From: Svornostia abyssi | GTDB lineage: Bacteria; Actinomycetota; Thermoleophilia; Solirubrobacterales; Solirubrobacteraceae | Assembly (NCBI GenBank): GCA_024666565.1 | Contig: CP088295.1 | Location: 434,001-498,000 of the forward strand | DNA: 64,000 nucleotides | Reading direction: 5' to 3' | Shown here: positions 34,266-42,415 of the stretch, one piece after another | Layout of the letters: each line of letters starts with the position of its first letter | How positions within the stretch are numbered: position 1 is the first letter of the stretch | The notes under the pieces: generated by a model | Database searches by the model: none | The model's input: the letters and a program-made list of their open reading frames with translations, nothing else | What the model was told of the DNA's origin: nothing | Position numbers and translations under genes: made by a program

Positions 34266-34442
34266 TTACATGCCCGACAGGGCGATCACCTGGACCAGCC
34301 CGGCGGCCAGCGAGATGAGCACGAGGTACGTGCCCTGCACCCGGTCGTGCTCGGTGAATCGCCACAGCGCGAGGAACAGCCCCGCGAGCGGCAGGACGAC
34401 CGCGATGACGTACGGAAACCACAAGACAAGGCGTTCCTTCAT
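34266..34442 (-). CDS. Small two-helix membrane protein, last gene of the TauE operon
   Basis: 58 residues from ATG 34442, overlapping the stop of the TSUP half-gene as ATGA. It has two hydrophobic helices (VLWFPYVIAVVLPLAGLFLA and YLVLISLAAGLVQVIAL) linked by a charged loop (WRFTEHDRVQGT). Function unknown. Because it is coupled to two TauE/SafE half-transporters it may be an accessory subunit, but such small membrane proteins are also common alone in actinobacteria. Confidence 0.6.
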   Translation of the reverse strand: MKERLVLWFPYVIAVVLPLAGLFLALWRFTEHDRVQGTYLVLISLAAGLVQVIALSGM

Positions 34443-34831
34443 GGCCCGGGAGTATCCCCGGTCGGCGCGTCGGATGCCGCGAGCGCGCCGCGGGCGAGCT
34501 GCCACGCGACGTAGACGATGAGCGCCGCGAACAGCAGCTCCAGCGCCCGTTCCGGCACGGCGTTCGCGAGGACGACGCCGGCCACCGCACCGGCACTCGC
34601 CAGCACGCCGAGGGCCACCGCGTCGCGGTCGCGGACGTTGCCGTAGCCCCGCTGGCGCCACGTCCCGACGATCGCCACGGGCACGATCGCCAGCAGCGAC
34701 GTCGCCTCCGCGTCGACCTGGCCCAGGCCGGCGAACAGGGTGAGCGCAGGGACGAACAGCGCGCCGCCGCCGATGCCGAGCAACCCCGCGAACACCCCGG
34801 CAAGGACACCGATGAGCGCCGCCTCGATCAC
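34439..34831 (-). CDS. TauE/SafE (TSUP) family half-transporter, second half
   Basis: 130 residues, GTG start overlapping the previous stop (GTGA). About four helices are present. The family signature GVLAGVFAGLLGIGGGALFV is near residue 8 and ATSLLAIVPVAIVGTWRQRG near 46. TSUP permeases export sulfite, taurine-derived sulfonates or organosulfur and normally have two such repeats in about 250 residues; here each repeat is a separate gene. It probably pairs with the product of 34828..35208. Confidence 0.8.
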   Translation of the reverse strand: MIEAALIGVLAGVFAGLLGIGGGALFVPALTLFAGLGQVDAEATSLLAIVPVAIVGTWRQRGYGNVRDRDAVALGVLASAGAVAGVVLANAVPERALELLFAALIVYVAWQLARGALAASDAPTGDTPGP

Positions 34832-35208
34832 CCGACCACCAGCCGGACGGCGACGCCTACGAGCACGGCCGCGAACCCCAGCGCGATCGCCCGCTGCGGG
34901 ACGCGCTGCTGCAGCCACGTCCCCGCGAGCACGCCGCCGATTGCGGGCACCCCGACGAGCAGGCCCTTCTCGACGTCGACGTTCCCGTACCCCGCGTGCG
35001 TCGCGACCGCGACCGCCGCGATGACGATGATCGCCGCGAGCGACGTCCCGGTCGCCTCCCGCGCGCCGTACCCGAGCCACACCATGAGCAGCGGCACCAT
35101 CACGACGCCGCCGCCGACGCCGAACAGCCCGCTGAAGAGCCCCGCGAGCGTGCCGATCGCCGCGAGCCTGGCGGTCCTGCCCGCCGGGGCGGAGAGGTCC
35201 ACCACCAT
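34828..35208 (-). CDS. TauE/SafE (TSUP) family half-transporter, first half
   Basis: 126 residues from ATG 35208 (ATG 35217 is also possible). The TSUP signature is GTLAGLFSGLFGVGGGVVMV, followed by GATGTSLAAIIVIAAVAVA in its helices and the same overall layout as the downstream half. The two proteins are homologous to each other and translationally coupled, implying a heterodimeric anion or sulfur-compound exporter. A TAGTAT box 7 nt before ATG 35208 supports that start. Confidence 0.8.
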   Translation of the reverse strand: MVVDLSAPAGRTARLAAIGTLAGLFSGLFGVGGGVVMVPLLMVWLGYGAREATGTSLAAIIVIAAVAVATHAGYGNVDVEKGLLVGVPAIGGVLAGTWLQQRVPQRAIALGFAAVLVGVAVRLVVG

Positions 35209-35215
35209 GCGCGGC

Positions 35216-35222
35216 ATACTAG
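35216..35222. promoter_or_regulatory. Shared divergent -10 element ATACTAG
   Basis: Minus TAGTAT (35221 to 35216) is 7 nt before the TSUP ATG 35208; plus TACTAG (35217-35222) is 5 nt before the trehalose phosphatase ATG 35228. The word CATACTAGG is identical to that at 16599. Confidence 0.5.
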
Positions 35223-35227
35223 GTGCG

Positions 35228-36028
35228 ATGCCTTCCGCCGCCACGCTCGCCGAGGCGCTCGAACCGGTTCGGGCGGACCCGTCGCGCTCGGCGATCCTCC
35301 TGGACATCGACGGCACGCTCGCGCCGATCGTCCGCCACGCCGACGACGCGCACGTCCCGGAGTCCACCCGCACCGCCCTCATCGCCGTCGCGAACGCGTA
35401 CGGCGTCGTCGCGTGCGTCAGCGGGCGACAGGCGACGACCGCGCGGCGCATCGTCTCACTCGGGTCGATCGCGTACGTCGGCGCGCATGGCTCCGAGCTG
35501 CTGCTGCCGGGAGGCGGCGGCGTCGAACTCGACCGCGAGGTGGCTGCCTGGGAGGACCGCGTCAAGCGCTTCGCCGCCCAGCACTACGACGACGACCTGC
35601 GGCGCCTGCGCGTGCGCGCCGAGGACAAGCAGGCCATCGCGGCGCTGCACTGGCGCGGTGCCCCTGACGAGGACGCTGCCGAAGACGCCGTGCGCACCGT
35701 CGCCGCCGCCGCCGAGCACGCCGGGCTCGCCGTCCACTGGGGGCGCAAGGTGCTGGAGATCCGCCCACCGGTGGAGATCAGCAAGGGCCGCGGCATCAAG
35801 CGGCTGCTGCGCGAGCACGACCTCGACGTGGCCCTGTACGTCGGCGACGACCGCACCGACATCGACGCCTTCACCGGGCTGCGCGAACTCGTCGAACACG
35901 GGCGCCTGCGGCAGGCGGTCTGCGTCGGCGTCGCCTCCGACGAGACGCCCGCCGAGCTGCGCGAGCAGGCCGACGTCCTCGTCGAGGGACCGCCCGGCGT
36001 GCGCGGGCTCCTCGAGGCGCTGACGTAG
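35228..36028 (+). CDS. otsB: Trehalose-6-phosphate phosphatase
   Basis: 266 residues. The HAD motif I is LLDIDGTLAPI with both aspartates, motif II is CVSGRQATTA, the cap region follows, and motif IV is YVGDDRTDIDAF. The segment SKGRGIKRLLREH supplies the lysine motif. These match OtsB, which dephosphorylates trehalose-6-phosphate to trehalose, a stress protectant. The partner synthase OtsA is not in the window. It is divergent from the TSUP operon and followed 12 bp later by a membrane protein gene. Confidence 0.92.
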   Translation: MPSAATLAEALEPVRADPSRSAILLDIDGTLAPIVRHADDAHVPESTRTALIAVANAYGVVACVSGRQATTARRIVSLGSIAYVGAHGSELLLPGGGGVELDREVAAWEDRVKRFAAQHYDDDLRRLRVRAEDKQAIAALHWRGAPDEDAAEDAVRTVAAAAEHAGLAVHWGRKVLEIRPPVEISKGRGIKRLLREHDLDVALYVGDDRTDIDAFTGLRELVEHGRLRQAVCVGVASDETPAELREQADVLVEGPPGVRGLLEALT

Positions 36029-36040
36029 GACCCGCCGCCC

Positions 36041-36580
36041 GTGCGCTTCGCCGAATTCCTCAAGGCCACCGTCCTGCTCTGTGCAGGGGCCGCCAGCGCG
36101 CTCGCGCTCGTCGCCGTCCTCGCCGCCGGCAACCAGCAGGTCGAGGCGCGGTTCACGATCTTCATCGCCGCCTGGTGGGTCGGCGCCGCGCTGATCGGCG
36201 CGTGGCTCGGGCGCCGCGCCGAGGCGACCCCGCCGATCGCGCGCCTGCTCGGCACCGCACGCTCCTCGCACTCCCTGCCCGAGCTCCACCCCGGGCGGAT
36301 GCTGCTCAACCGGCTGTGGCCGCTCGTCGCCACGACGATCCTCGGCATCGGCCTCGCGTTCCTCGCGCCGCAGATCCCCGGGATCGCCGCGGGCTTCTCC
36401 ATCATCTGGGCGCTGGCGTGGCGGCGTCAGCACCGCGCGGTCATCGCCATCGAGCAGCGCGACGGCGTGGAGTTCTACGTCGAGCGCACCCCGCCGGGAC
36501 GGCCGATGCAGCTCGTGCGCGTCCCGGGGATGAAGCGAGACCTCTCCACCGTGAACGGCACCGGCGGCGCGTCGGTGTGA
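36041..36580 (+). CDS. Conserved membrane protein of unknown function
   Basis: 179 residues, GTG start 12 bp after otsB. Four hydrophobic helices (about 8-30, 40-58, 90-108, 112-128: ATTILGIGLAFLAPQIPG and FSIIWALAWRR) are followed by a soluble tail with VEFYVERTPPGRPMQLVRVP. The tail looks like a small beta domain. No family name is known to me. It probably shares the otsB transcript. It ends 62 bp before the EAL-HDOD gene and its own promoter. Confidence 0.6.
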   Translation: MRFAEFLKATVLLCAGAASALALVAVLAAGNQQVEARFTIFIAAWWVGAALIGAWLGRRAEATPPIARLLGTARSSHSLPELHPGRMLLNRLWPLVATTILGIGLAFLAPQIPGIAAGFSIIWALAWRRQHRAVIAIEQRDGVEFYVERTPPGRPMQLVRVPGMKRDLSTVNGTGGASV

Positions 36581-36607
36581 ATCCGGTTCGCTTCGGTTCC
36601 AAAGCAG

Positions 36608-36635
36608 TCAAGCTCTGCTGACGTGCGGCCGATAG
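36608..36635 (+). promoter_or_regulatory. Sigma-28 (FliA/WhiG)-like promoter of the EAL-HDOD gene
   Basis: TCAA (36608-36611), a 16-nt spacer and GCCGATAG (36628-36635) match the sigma-28-class pattern TCAA/TAAA-N15/16-GCCGATAa. The -10 ends 7 nt before ATG 36643, so the transcript may be leaderless. A short hairpin CGGCC-GATA-GGCCG overlaps the -10. Confidence 0.6.
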
Positions 36636-36642
36636 GCCGGTT

Positions 36643-37863
36643 ATGGGGGGAACGACGGAGACGGGCGCCCGCGTGGTCGTCGCGCGGCAGCCGATGTTCG
36701 ACCTCGAGCACCACGTGTTCGCGTACGAGCTGCTGTGCCGGGAACCGGACGGCAGCGCGCGCCCCGTTGACGACGGCGTGCGCGCCACGGCCCGGGTCCT
36801 CTCCGCGGCGCTCGGCGACATCGGCCTGCAGGCGATTGTGGGAGACAAGCGCGCGTTCGTGAACGTCGACCGCGAGTTCCTCCTCGCCCGAGAGGCGCTG
36901 CCGTTCTCCCCCGACCAGGTCGGCCTGGAGCTGCTGGAGGACCAGGAGATCGACGACGCGCTGCTCGAACGGCTCACCGAACTCGTCCGTGAGGACGGGT
37001 TCATCCTGGCGCTCGACGACTACGTCTTCGACGACGCGCACGCGCCGCTGCTGGAGCTCACGTCGATCGTGAAGGTCGACGTCCTCGCCCTCGGGGTGGA
37101 CGGCGCGATCGCGCAGCTCGAGCGCCTGCGGCCCCACGGCGTCACCGTGCTCGCCGAGAAGCTCGAGAACGAGCACGAGTTCCACCTGTGCCGCGACGCG
37201 GGGTTCGAGCTGTTCCAGGGGTACTTCTTCTGCCGCCCGGAACTCGTGGAGCGACGCCAGATCCCCGCGGGCGGGGCTGCCGCCCTGACGGCCGCGAGCA
37301 TCCTCGCGCGGTCCGACGTGACCTTCGAGGAGATCGAGCGGGTCGTGTCGAACGACCCCGGCCTCTCGCTCCGCCTGCTGCGGCTGCTGAACTCGGCGGC
37401 GATGACGCGCGGCACGCCGATCTCCACGGTGCACCAGGCGCTGATGATGCTCGGCGCCCGGCGCGTCCGCGAGTGGGCGACGATCACCGCGCTCGCCGGT
37501 CTGCCGCAGCCCTGGGACGAGCTGCTCCCCACCGCCCTGACCCGCGCGCAGGCGCTGCGCCTCCTGGCTGAGGGCCGGGGCGACGACGGGGACGCCGCGT
37601 TCGCCATCGGCCTGCTCTCGGTCGCCGACGCGATGCTCGGCGTCTCGCTGACGACCGCGCTCGCAGACCTGCCGCTGGCCGAGTCCACCCGCGCGGCCCT
37701 GCTGGAGGGTTTCGGCCCTGACGGGGTCGCGCTGGGCGCGATCCGCCGGCACGAGATGCTCGGCCCGGCCAGCCCCGGGCTGCAGCCCGAACTGCTGGCG
37801 CGGGTGTATCTCGACGCGCTCGTGTGGTCGCAGGAGATGTCGCGGTCGCTGCCCGTCAGCTGA
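36643..37863 (+). CDS. EAL-HDOD signalling protein (YuxH type)
   Basis: 406 residues. The EAL domain (about 12-210) has VVVARQPMFDLEHHVFAYEL then LCRE, FILALDDYVF, IVKVD and FELFQGYFFCRP. The signature is reduced (YELLCRE instead of the ExLxR exact form), so phosphodiesterase activity on cyclic di-GMP is doubtful. The HDOD domain (about 212-400) has SNDPGLSLRLLRLLNSA and GARRVREWATI. EAL-HDOD proteins usually act as non-catalytic c-di-GMP or motility signalling scaffolds. The sigma-28-like promoter in front supports a motility or chemotaxis role. Confidence 0.88.
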   Translation: MGGTTETGARVVVARQPMFDLEHHVFAYELLCREPDGSARPVDDGVRATARVLSAALGDIGLQAIVGDKRAFVNVDREFLLAREALPFSPDQVGLELLEDQEIDDALLERLTELVREDGFILALDDYVFDDAHAPLLELTSIVKVDVLALGVDGAIAQLERLRPHGVTVLAEKLENEHEFHLCRDAGFELFQGYFFCRPELVERRQIPAGGAAALTAASILARSDVTFEEIERVVSNDPGLSLRLLRLLNSAAMTRGTPISTVHQALMMLGARRVREWATITALAGLPQPWDELLPTALTRAQALRLLAEGRGDDGDAAFAIGLLSVADAMLGVSLTTALADLPLAESTRAALLEGFGPDGVALGAIRRHEMLGPASPGLQPELLARVYLDALVWSQEMSRSLPVS

Positions 37864-38560
37864 CGAGCGACCACGCACCGACCAGCAACGGCGCGAACAG
37901 GAGCGCCGGGAGGAAGTTCCCCACCCGGACGTCCTTGATGTCCAGGAGCTTCAGCGCGATCCCGATGATGAGAATGCCGCCGGCGCTCGTCATCGCAGCC
38001 AGCGCCTCGCCCTCCAGCACGCCGTCGAGGAACCCCGCGAACAGCGTGAGCGCGCCCTGGTAGATGAGCACGGCGATCGCCGACAGCGCGACGCCCCACC
38101 CCAGCGCCGCCGCCAGCGCGAGCGCCGCGAACCCGTCGAGGACGGCCTTCGTGGCAAGCGCGGTCGTGTCGCCGCGCAGCGCGTCGTCGAACGACCCGAT
38201 CACCGCGAGCGGGCCGATGCAGAACAGCAGCGACGCCGTCACGAACCCCTCGGCGATCTTCGACGGCTCCCCCTCCGCCGCCAGACGATGTTGCAGCGCG
38301 AACCCGAAGTCCTCCAGGCGGTCCTCCAGACGCAGCGCCTCCCCGGCGAGGGCGCCGAGCAGCACGCCGCCGAGCACGTAGAGCGCGCTGGTGTCACGCC
38401 AGGCCAGCGCGAGGTCGAGGCCGAGGACCAGCGTGATGAGGCCGAGGCCGGCGAGCACGCGCTGCTGCAGACGCTCGGACAGGCGGTGCCCGAGGGCCAC
38501 GCCAGCGGCGGTGCCGGCGAGGATCGCGGCGACGTTGATGAGGGTCCCGGCGCCGGTCAC
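37856..38560 (-). CDS. DUF554 family membrane protein (YdfK type)
   Basis: 234 residues from GTG 38560. Six or seven hydrophobic helices are seen, with family motifs NVAAILAGTAAGVALGHRLS, ITLVLGLDLA, EGFVTASLLFCIGPLAVIGS and AMTSAGGILIIGIALKLLDI. DUF554 proteins are inner-membrane proteins with no known activity, possibly transporters. The 3' end overlaps the EAL-HDOD gene convergently by 8 bp. A TACCGT box lies 8 nt before the GTG. Divergent from the glycosyltransferase-like gene. Confidence 0.85.
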   Translation of the reverse strand: MTGAGTLINVAAILAGTAAGVALGHRLSERLQQRVLAGLGLITLVLGLDLALAWRDTSALYVLGGVLLGALAGEALRLEDRLEDFGFALQHRLAAEGEPSKIAEGFVTASLLFCIGPLAVIGSFDDALRGDTTALATKAVLDGFAALALAAALGWGVALSAIAVLIYQGALTLFAGFLDGVLEGEALAAMTSAGGILIIGIALKLLDIKDVRVGNFLPALLFAPLLVGAWSLVS

Positions 38561-38599
38561 GGGGATGGACGGTAGTCGCGAGTGCGACCATGGGCGCCG

Positions 38600-39586
38600 A
38601 TGGCGCAGACCGACATCGTGCTCGTCTCCCTCGGCTCGACCACCGGGCTGCGCGCCGCCGACGACGAGTTCGCGGGCGCCCTGCGGCGGGCCGGCGCGAC
38701 GGTCGAGATGGCGCGGGCCGAACCGCCGCCCGAAGGCCTGCGGACGCTGGCGCTCGTCGACCTCGCATGGGCGTACGCGGCGCGTAAGGCCCTGCTCGCG
38801 GCCGGGGACGCCCGCGCCGTCGTCTACTCCACCACCACCGCGGGGCTCCTCGCGACGACCCCCGCCGCGGTGCGCTTCGACGCGCTGAGTGCCGTCAACC
38901 GGCCCGGCCGGCATGGCATCTGGCAACGTCCGGTCGAGCGGCGCCAGCTCCAGCAGGCGCCGCTGGTGCTCCCGTGGTCGGAGCAGTCGATGGAGGGCGC
39001 CCCCGAGGATGCGCGGGAGCGGGCGATCGTGGTGCCGGTGCCGGTCGCCGGGTCCGGCGCACCGGCCGCCACGCGGGATGTCGCCGCCGTCACCTACGCG
39101 GCGTCGCCGGAGAAGAAGGGCCTCGACCGGGTGCTCCGCGCGTTCGCCGCGGTGCGCCGCGAGGGCGAGGACCTGCTCGTTGCGGGTGCGGACCCGGAGG
39201 TGCTGCCGACGCTGCCCGACGGCGTGCGGTCCGTGGGCCGCCTGCCGCGCGACGAGTACCGCGCGCTGCTGCGACGCGCCCGCGTGTTCGTCACCGCGCC
39301 GCGGCGCGAGGACTACGGGATCGCGCAGCTCGAGGCGCTGGCCGACGGCTGCAGGCTCGTGACCACGCCCGCCCCCGGGCCGTATGCGGCGCTGCCGATC
39401 GCACGGGAGCTCGACCCGCGGTACGTCGCCGAGGACGACGCGGGGCTGGCGCGGGCGATCCGGGCGGCGCTCGACGACGACGGGGAGCGATACGCCGCCG
39501 CCGCGTACGAGGCACTCGCGCCGTTCGCGCCCGCGGCGGTGGACGCGCTCGTGGCCGAGCGGGTTCTGCCGCTGCTCTTGCGCTGA
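38600..39586 (+). CDS. Glycosyltransferase family 4-like protein
   Basis: 328 residues from ATG 38600. The C-terminal half is a GT-B nucleotide-binding fold: VAAVTYAASPEKKGLDRVLR, LLVAGADPEV, SVGRLPRDEYRALLRRARVF and the EDYGIAQLEALADGCRLVTT donor-binding region with the GT4 E-x7-E pattern (EDYGIAQLE). The N-terminal half (DIVLVSLGSTTGLRAADDEF) is degenerate compared with classical acceptor domains. It probably adds a sugar to an envelope glycan or glycolipid; acceptor and donor are unknown. No other glycan gene lies nearby. Confidence 0.78.
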   Translation: MAQTDIVLVSLGSTTGLRAADDEFAGALRRAGATVEMARAEPPPEGLRTLALVDLAWAYAARKALLAAGDARAVVYSTTTAGLLATTPAAVRFDALSAVNRPGRHGIWQRPVERRQLQQAPLVLPWSEQSMEGAPEDARERAIVVPVPVAGSGAPAATRDVAAVTYAASPEKKGLDRVLRAFAAVRREGEDLLVAGADPEVLPTLPDGVRSVGRLPRDEYRALLRRARVFVTAPRREDYGIAQLEALADGCRLVTTPAPGPYAALPIARELDPRYVAEDDAGLARAIRAALDDDGERYAAAAYEALAPFAPAAVDALVAERVLPLLLR

Positions 39587-39668
39587 CCGGGACGCTTGCG
39601 GCTGGGGTGGCGGGAATCGTGGGGTATGTGACCTTGCGGACGGCCGTGGCCCGCGCGACGATCACCCC

Positions 39669-40631
39669 ATGGCCGCCCGCCGCGTTGTCGTCGTCACCCC
39701 CGACCAGGTCCAGCCGCTCGACGCCATCGGGCCGGTGGAGGTCTTCCACACCGCGTCGCTCGTCCGGGGCCGCACCCCGGCGTACGCCATCGAGGTGGTG
39801 ACGCCGGGCGGCGGCGTCGTCACCACGCGGAGCGGACTGCGGCTCCTCGCCGACCCGCTCCCACAGGACACCACCACCATCGACACGCTCCTCATCGCGG
39901 GCGGTGAGGGAACCCGCGCCGCCGCGCGCGACGACGACCTGCTCGCCTGGGTCCGCACCGTCGCCGCGACCGCCCGCCGCACCACCAGCGTGTGCACGGG
40001 CTCGTTCGTCCTCGCCGCCACCGGGCTGCTCGACGGCCGCCGCGCCACCACCCACTGGATGTGGTGCGACCTGCTGCAGCGCAGCTTCCCCGCGGTCGCC
40101 GTCGAACCCGACCCCATCTACGTCCGCGACGGGAAGCTGTGGACGAGCGCGGGCGTCACCGCCGGGATGGACCTCGCGCTGGCGCTCGTGGAGGACGACC
40201 TCGGGCCCGAAATCGCGCTGGAGGTCGCGCGGCGGCTCGTCGTGTTCGTCAAGCGCCCCGGCGGGCAGGCGCAGTTCAGCGCAGGGCTCGCCGCCCAGGC
40301 CGCGCGCCGCGACCCGCTGCGCGAACTCCAGGCCTGGCTCGTCGACCACCTCGACGAGGACCTCTCCGTGGCCGCGCTGGCGCAGCGCGCGTGCCTGTCC
40401 GAGCGCCAGTTCACCCGCGTGTTCAAGGCCGAGACCGGCATGACGCCGGCCACGTACGTCGAGGCGCTCAGGGTCGAACGCGCGCGGCTCCTGCTTCACG
40501 ACGGCGCCACGGTCGACGAGGCCGCCCGCGCCACCGGCTTCCGCAGCGCCGAGGTGCTGCGCCGCGCCTTCCACCGGCGGATCGGGGTCGCCCCTTCCGC
40601 GTACCGCGAGCGGTTTCACCGCGCCGCCTGA
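39669..40631 (+). CDS. GlxA-family transcriptional regulator (DJ-1/PfpI plus AraC domain)
   Basis: 320 residues. Residues about 1-195 form a DJ-1/PfpI-like domain with the Cys in TTSVCTGSFVLAATGLLDGR and the HWMW context. Residues 210-318 are an AraC DNA-binding domain: DLSVAALAQRACLSERQFTR and DEAARATGFRSAEVLRRAFH. GlxA-type activators control amine, glycine-betaine or isonitrile metabolism. It is 18 bp upstream of a DJ-1 family gene on the same strand, the usual GlxA arrangement, which suggests both are one operon and that the regulator controls it. Confidence 0.9.
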   Translation: MAARRVVVVTPDQVQPLDAIGPVEVFHTASLVRGRTPAYAIEVVTPGGGVVTTRSGLRLLADPLPQDTTTIDTLLIAGGEGTRAAARDDDLLAWVRTVAATARRTTSVCTGSFVLAATGLLDGRRATTHWMWCDLLQRSFPAVAVEPDPIYVRDGKLWTSAGVTAGMDLALALVEDDLGPEIALEVARRLVVFVKRPGGQAQFSAGLAAQAARRDPLRELQAWLVDHLDEDLSVAALAQRACLSERQFTRVFKAETGMTPATYVEALRVERARLLLHDGATVDEAARATGFRSAEVLRRAFHRRIGVAPSAYRERFHRAA

Positions 40632-40649
40632 ACCCCCGAGGAGAACCCG

Positions 40650-41315
40650 ATGGACATCGCCATCCCGCTGTACGCCGACATGACCGCGCTCGACGCGATC
40701 GGCCCGTACGAGACGCTGAACCGCCTGCCCGGCGTCCGGATCCAGTTCGTCGGCGAGGAGCCGGGCGTCATCCGGACCGACACCGGCATGCTCGGCCTGA
40801 TGGTCGACGCCGCGCTGGAGGACGTGCCGCACCCCGACGTGATCGTGGTGCCCGGCGGGATCGGCTCACGCCGGATCGCGCAGGACGACCGCTGGCTCGC
40901 CTGGGCGCGCGAGGCGCACGCGCACTCCACGTGGACGACCTCGGTGTGCACCGGCGCGATGCTGCTCGGCGCGGCCGGCGCGCTGGAGGGCCGCCGCGCG
41001 ACGACGCACTGGTCGAGCGTGCACGTGCTCGCCTCCTACGGCGCGGAGCCCGTCGGGGACGAGCGCATGGTCGAGGACGGGAAGGTCATCACCGCAGCGG
41101 GCGTGTCCGCCGGGATCGACATGGCGCTGACGCTCGCCACCCGGCTCGCGAGCGAGGACCACGCGCGCGCCGCGCAGCTGATGATGGAGTACGCCCCCGA
41201 GCCGCCCTTCGAGGGCGGCACGCCGCTCACGACGCCGCCGAGCGCGCTGGAGCGGCTGCCCGAGATGCTCGTGCCGCTCGAGGTCGAGTTCGCTCAGGAA
41301 CAGGCGCTGGGCTAA
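40650..41315 (+). CDS. DJ-1/PfpI family protein (isonitrile-hydratase-like)
   Basis: 221 residues. The nucleophile elbow has Cys in TTSVCTGAMLLGAAGALEGR with the flanking Glu (PYETLNRL). The GGIGSRRIAQDDRWLAWARE segment is typical for the PfpI/isonitrile hydratase (InhA) subgroup. Such enzymes hydrate isonitriles to N-formamides or act as glyoxalases or deglycases. The precise reaction is inferred only. GAGGAG precedes the ATG. It follows the GlxA regulator. Its end overlaps the convergent subtilase stop by 4 bp. Confidence 0.85.
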   Translation: MDIAIPLYADMTALDAIGPYETLNRLPGVRIQFVGEEPGVIRTDTGMLGLMVDAALEDVPHPDVIVVPGGIGSRRIAQDDRWLAWAREAHAHSTWTTSVCTGAMLLGAAGALEGRRATTHWSSVHVLASYGAEPVGDERMVEDGKVITAAGVSAGIDMALTLATRLASEDHARAAQLMMEYAPEPPFEGGTPLTTPPSALERLPEMLVPLEVEFAQEQALG

Positions 41316-42334
41316 CCGGCTGCGGCCAGCGCGCGGCGGAGGTTCGCGCGCCCGCCGTACACCGTCTTGCCGCTCAGCGAGCTGGGCTTGTCGGCCTGCT
41401 TGCGGACGATGTCCTTGATGCTCTTGTAGCTCAGCTTCGGATTCTGCTGGCGCACCATCGCGGCGACGCCCGCGGTGATCGGCGAGGCCATCGAGGTGCC
41501 GTCGAGCGTCTGGTAGCCGTTGCGCAGGTAGGTGGAGAGGATGTCGTCGCCCGGGGCCGCGACGTCCACCGCCGTCTTGCCGTAGTTGGAGAACGACGCG
41601 AGCCCCCCGCCTTCGGTCGTCGCCGCGACCGCCAGGATGTTCGCGTCGGTCCACGACGCCGGGTAGAGCGGGGTCTTGTCGATGTTCTTCCCGTCGTTGC
41701 CCGCCGCGACGACGACGAGGGCGCCCTTGCTCTTCGCGTACTCGATCGCGTCCTTCAGCTTGTCGTTCTGGCTCGTGGTCCCGAACGACGCATTGATGAT
41801 CCGTGCGCCTTCCTTCACCGCGTAGCGGATGCCGTCCGCCGCGTCGTCGGGCTGCCCGCGCCCGAACACGCTCATGAACTTCACGATCATAAGCTTCGCC
41901 GTCCAGCAGACCCCCGTGACGCCGGTCGCGTTGTTCCCGCGCGCGCCGACGAGACCAGCGACGTGCGTGCCGTGGCCGTTCGTGTCGACCGGCGCGCCGC
42001 CGTTGCGGATGTCGACGCCGTTGACGTCGTCGACGTAGCCGTTCTTGTCGTCGTCCTTGTTGTTGTCCGGGATCTCGCCCGTGTTCACCCACAGGTTCTG
42101 CACGAGGTCGGGATGGTCGAGATCCGCCCCCGTGTCGAGAATGGCGACGGTGCCGCAGCTCGTCCGGGTGCCCCACGCGTCGGGCGCGTCGAGCCCCGTG
42201 TTCGCGGTGTAGAACCACTGCTCGCCGAACCGCGGGTCATCGGGTGTCAGCGGCGCGGCCGTTGCCGGGGCGGCTGCGAACAGCGCGAGGAGCGCCGTGG
42301 CGATGGCGCAGCGGATGATCGGGAGGCAGCCCAT
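41312..42334 (-). CDS. Secreted subtilisin-like serine protease (S8)
   Basis: 340 residues. A signal peptide (IATALLALFAAAPATAAP) is followed directly by the catalytic domain. The Asp is in VAILDTGADLDHPD (about 68), the His in NGHGTHVAGLVG (about 120) and the Ser in GTSMASPITAGVAAM (about 288). The oxyanion Asn is in VVVAAGNDGKN. No long propeptide is visible between signal and mature domain, unusual for subtilases. The SnoaL-like gene lies divergently, with 82 bp between the two starts. Exported endoprotease. Confidence 0.93.
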   Translation of the reverse strand: MGCLPIIRCAIATALLALFAAAPATAAPLTPDDPRFGEQWFYTANTGLDAPDAWGTRTSCGTVAILDTGADLDHPDLVQNLWVNTGEIPDNNKDDDKNGYVDDVNGVDIRNGGAPVDTNGHGTHVAGLVGARGNNATGVTGVCWTAKLMIVKFMSVFGRGQPDDAADGIRYAVKEGARIINASFGTTSQNDKLKDAIEYAKSKGALVVVAAGNDGKNIDKTPLYPASWTDANILAVAATTEGGGLASFSNYGKTAVDVAAPGDDILSTYLRNGYQTLDGTSMASPITAGVAAMVRQQNPKLSYKSIKDIVRKQADKPSSLSGKTVYGGRANLRRALAAAG

Positions 42335-42402
42335 GGTGCCCGGTGCAGACCGGATCGAGAGCGTACGGGTCGAGGTTTCCTGCGCGCGCCGGTCCCGCGC
42401 GG

Positions 42403-42408
42403 TACGCT
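42403..42408 (+). promoter_or_regulatory. Candidate -10 (TACGCT) of the SnoaL-like gene
   Basis: TACGCT lies exactly 7 nt before GTG 42416, the same geometry as at many other starts in the window. No SD is visible. Confidence 0.4.
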
Positions 42409-42415
42409 CGCGGCC

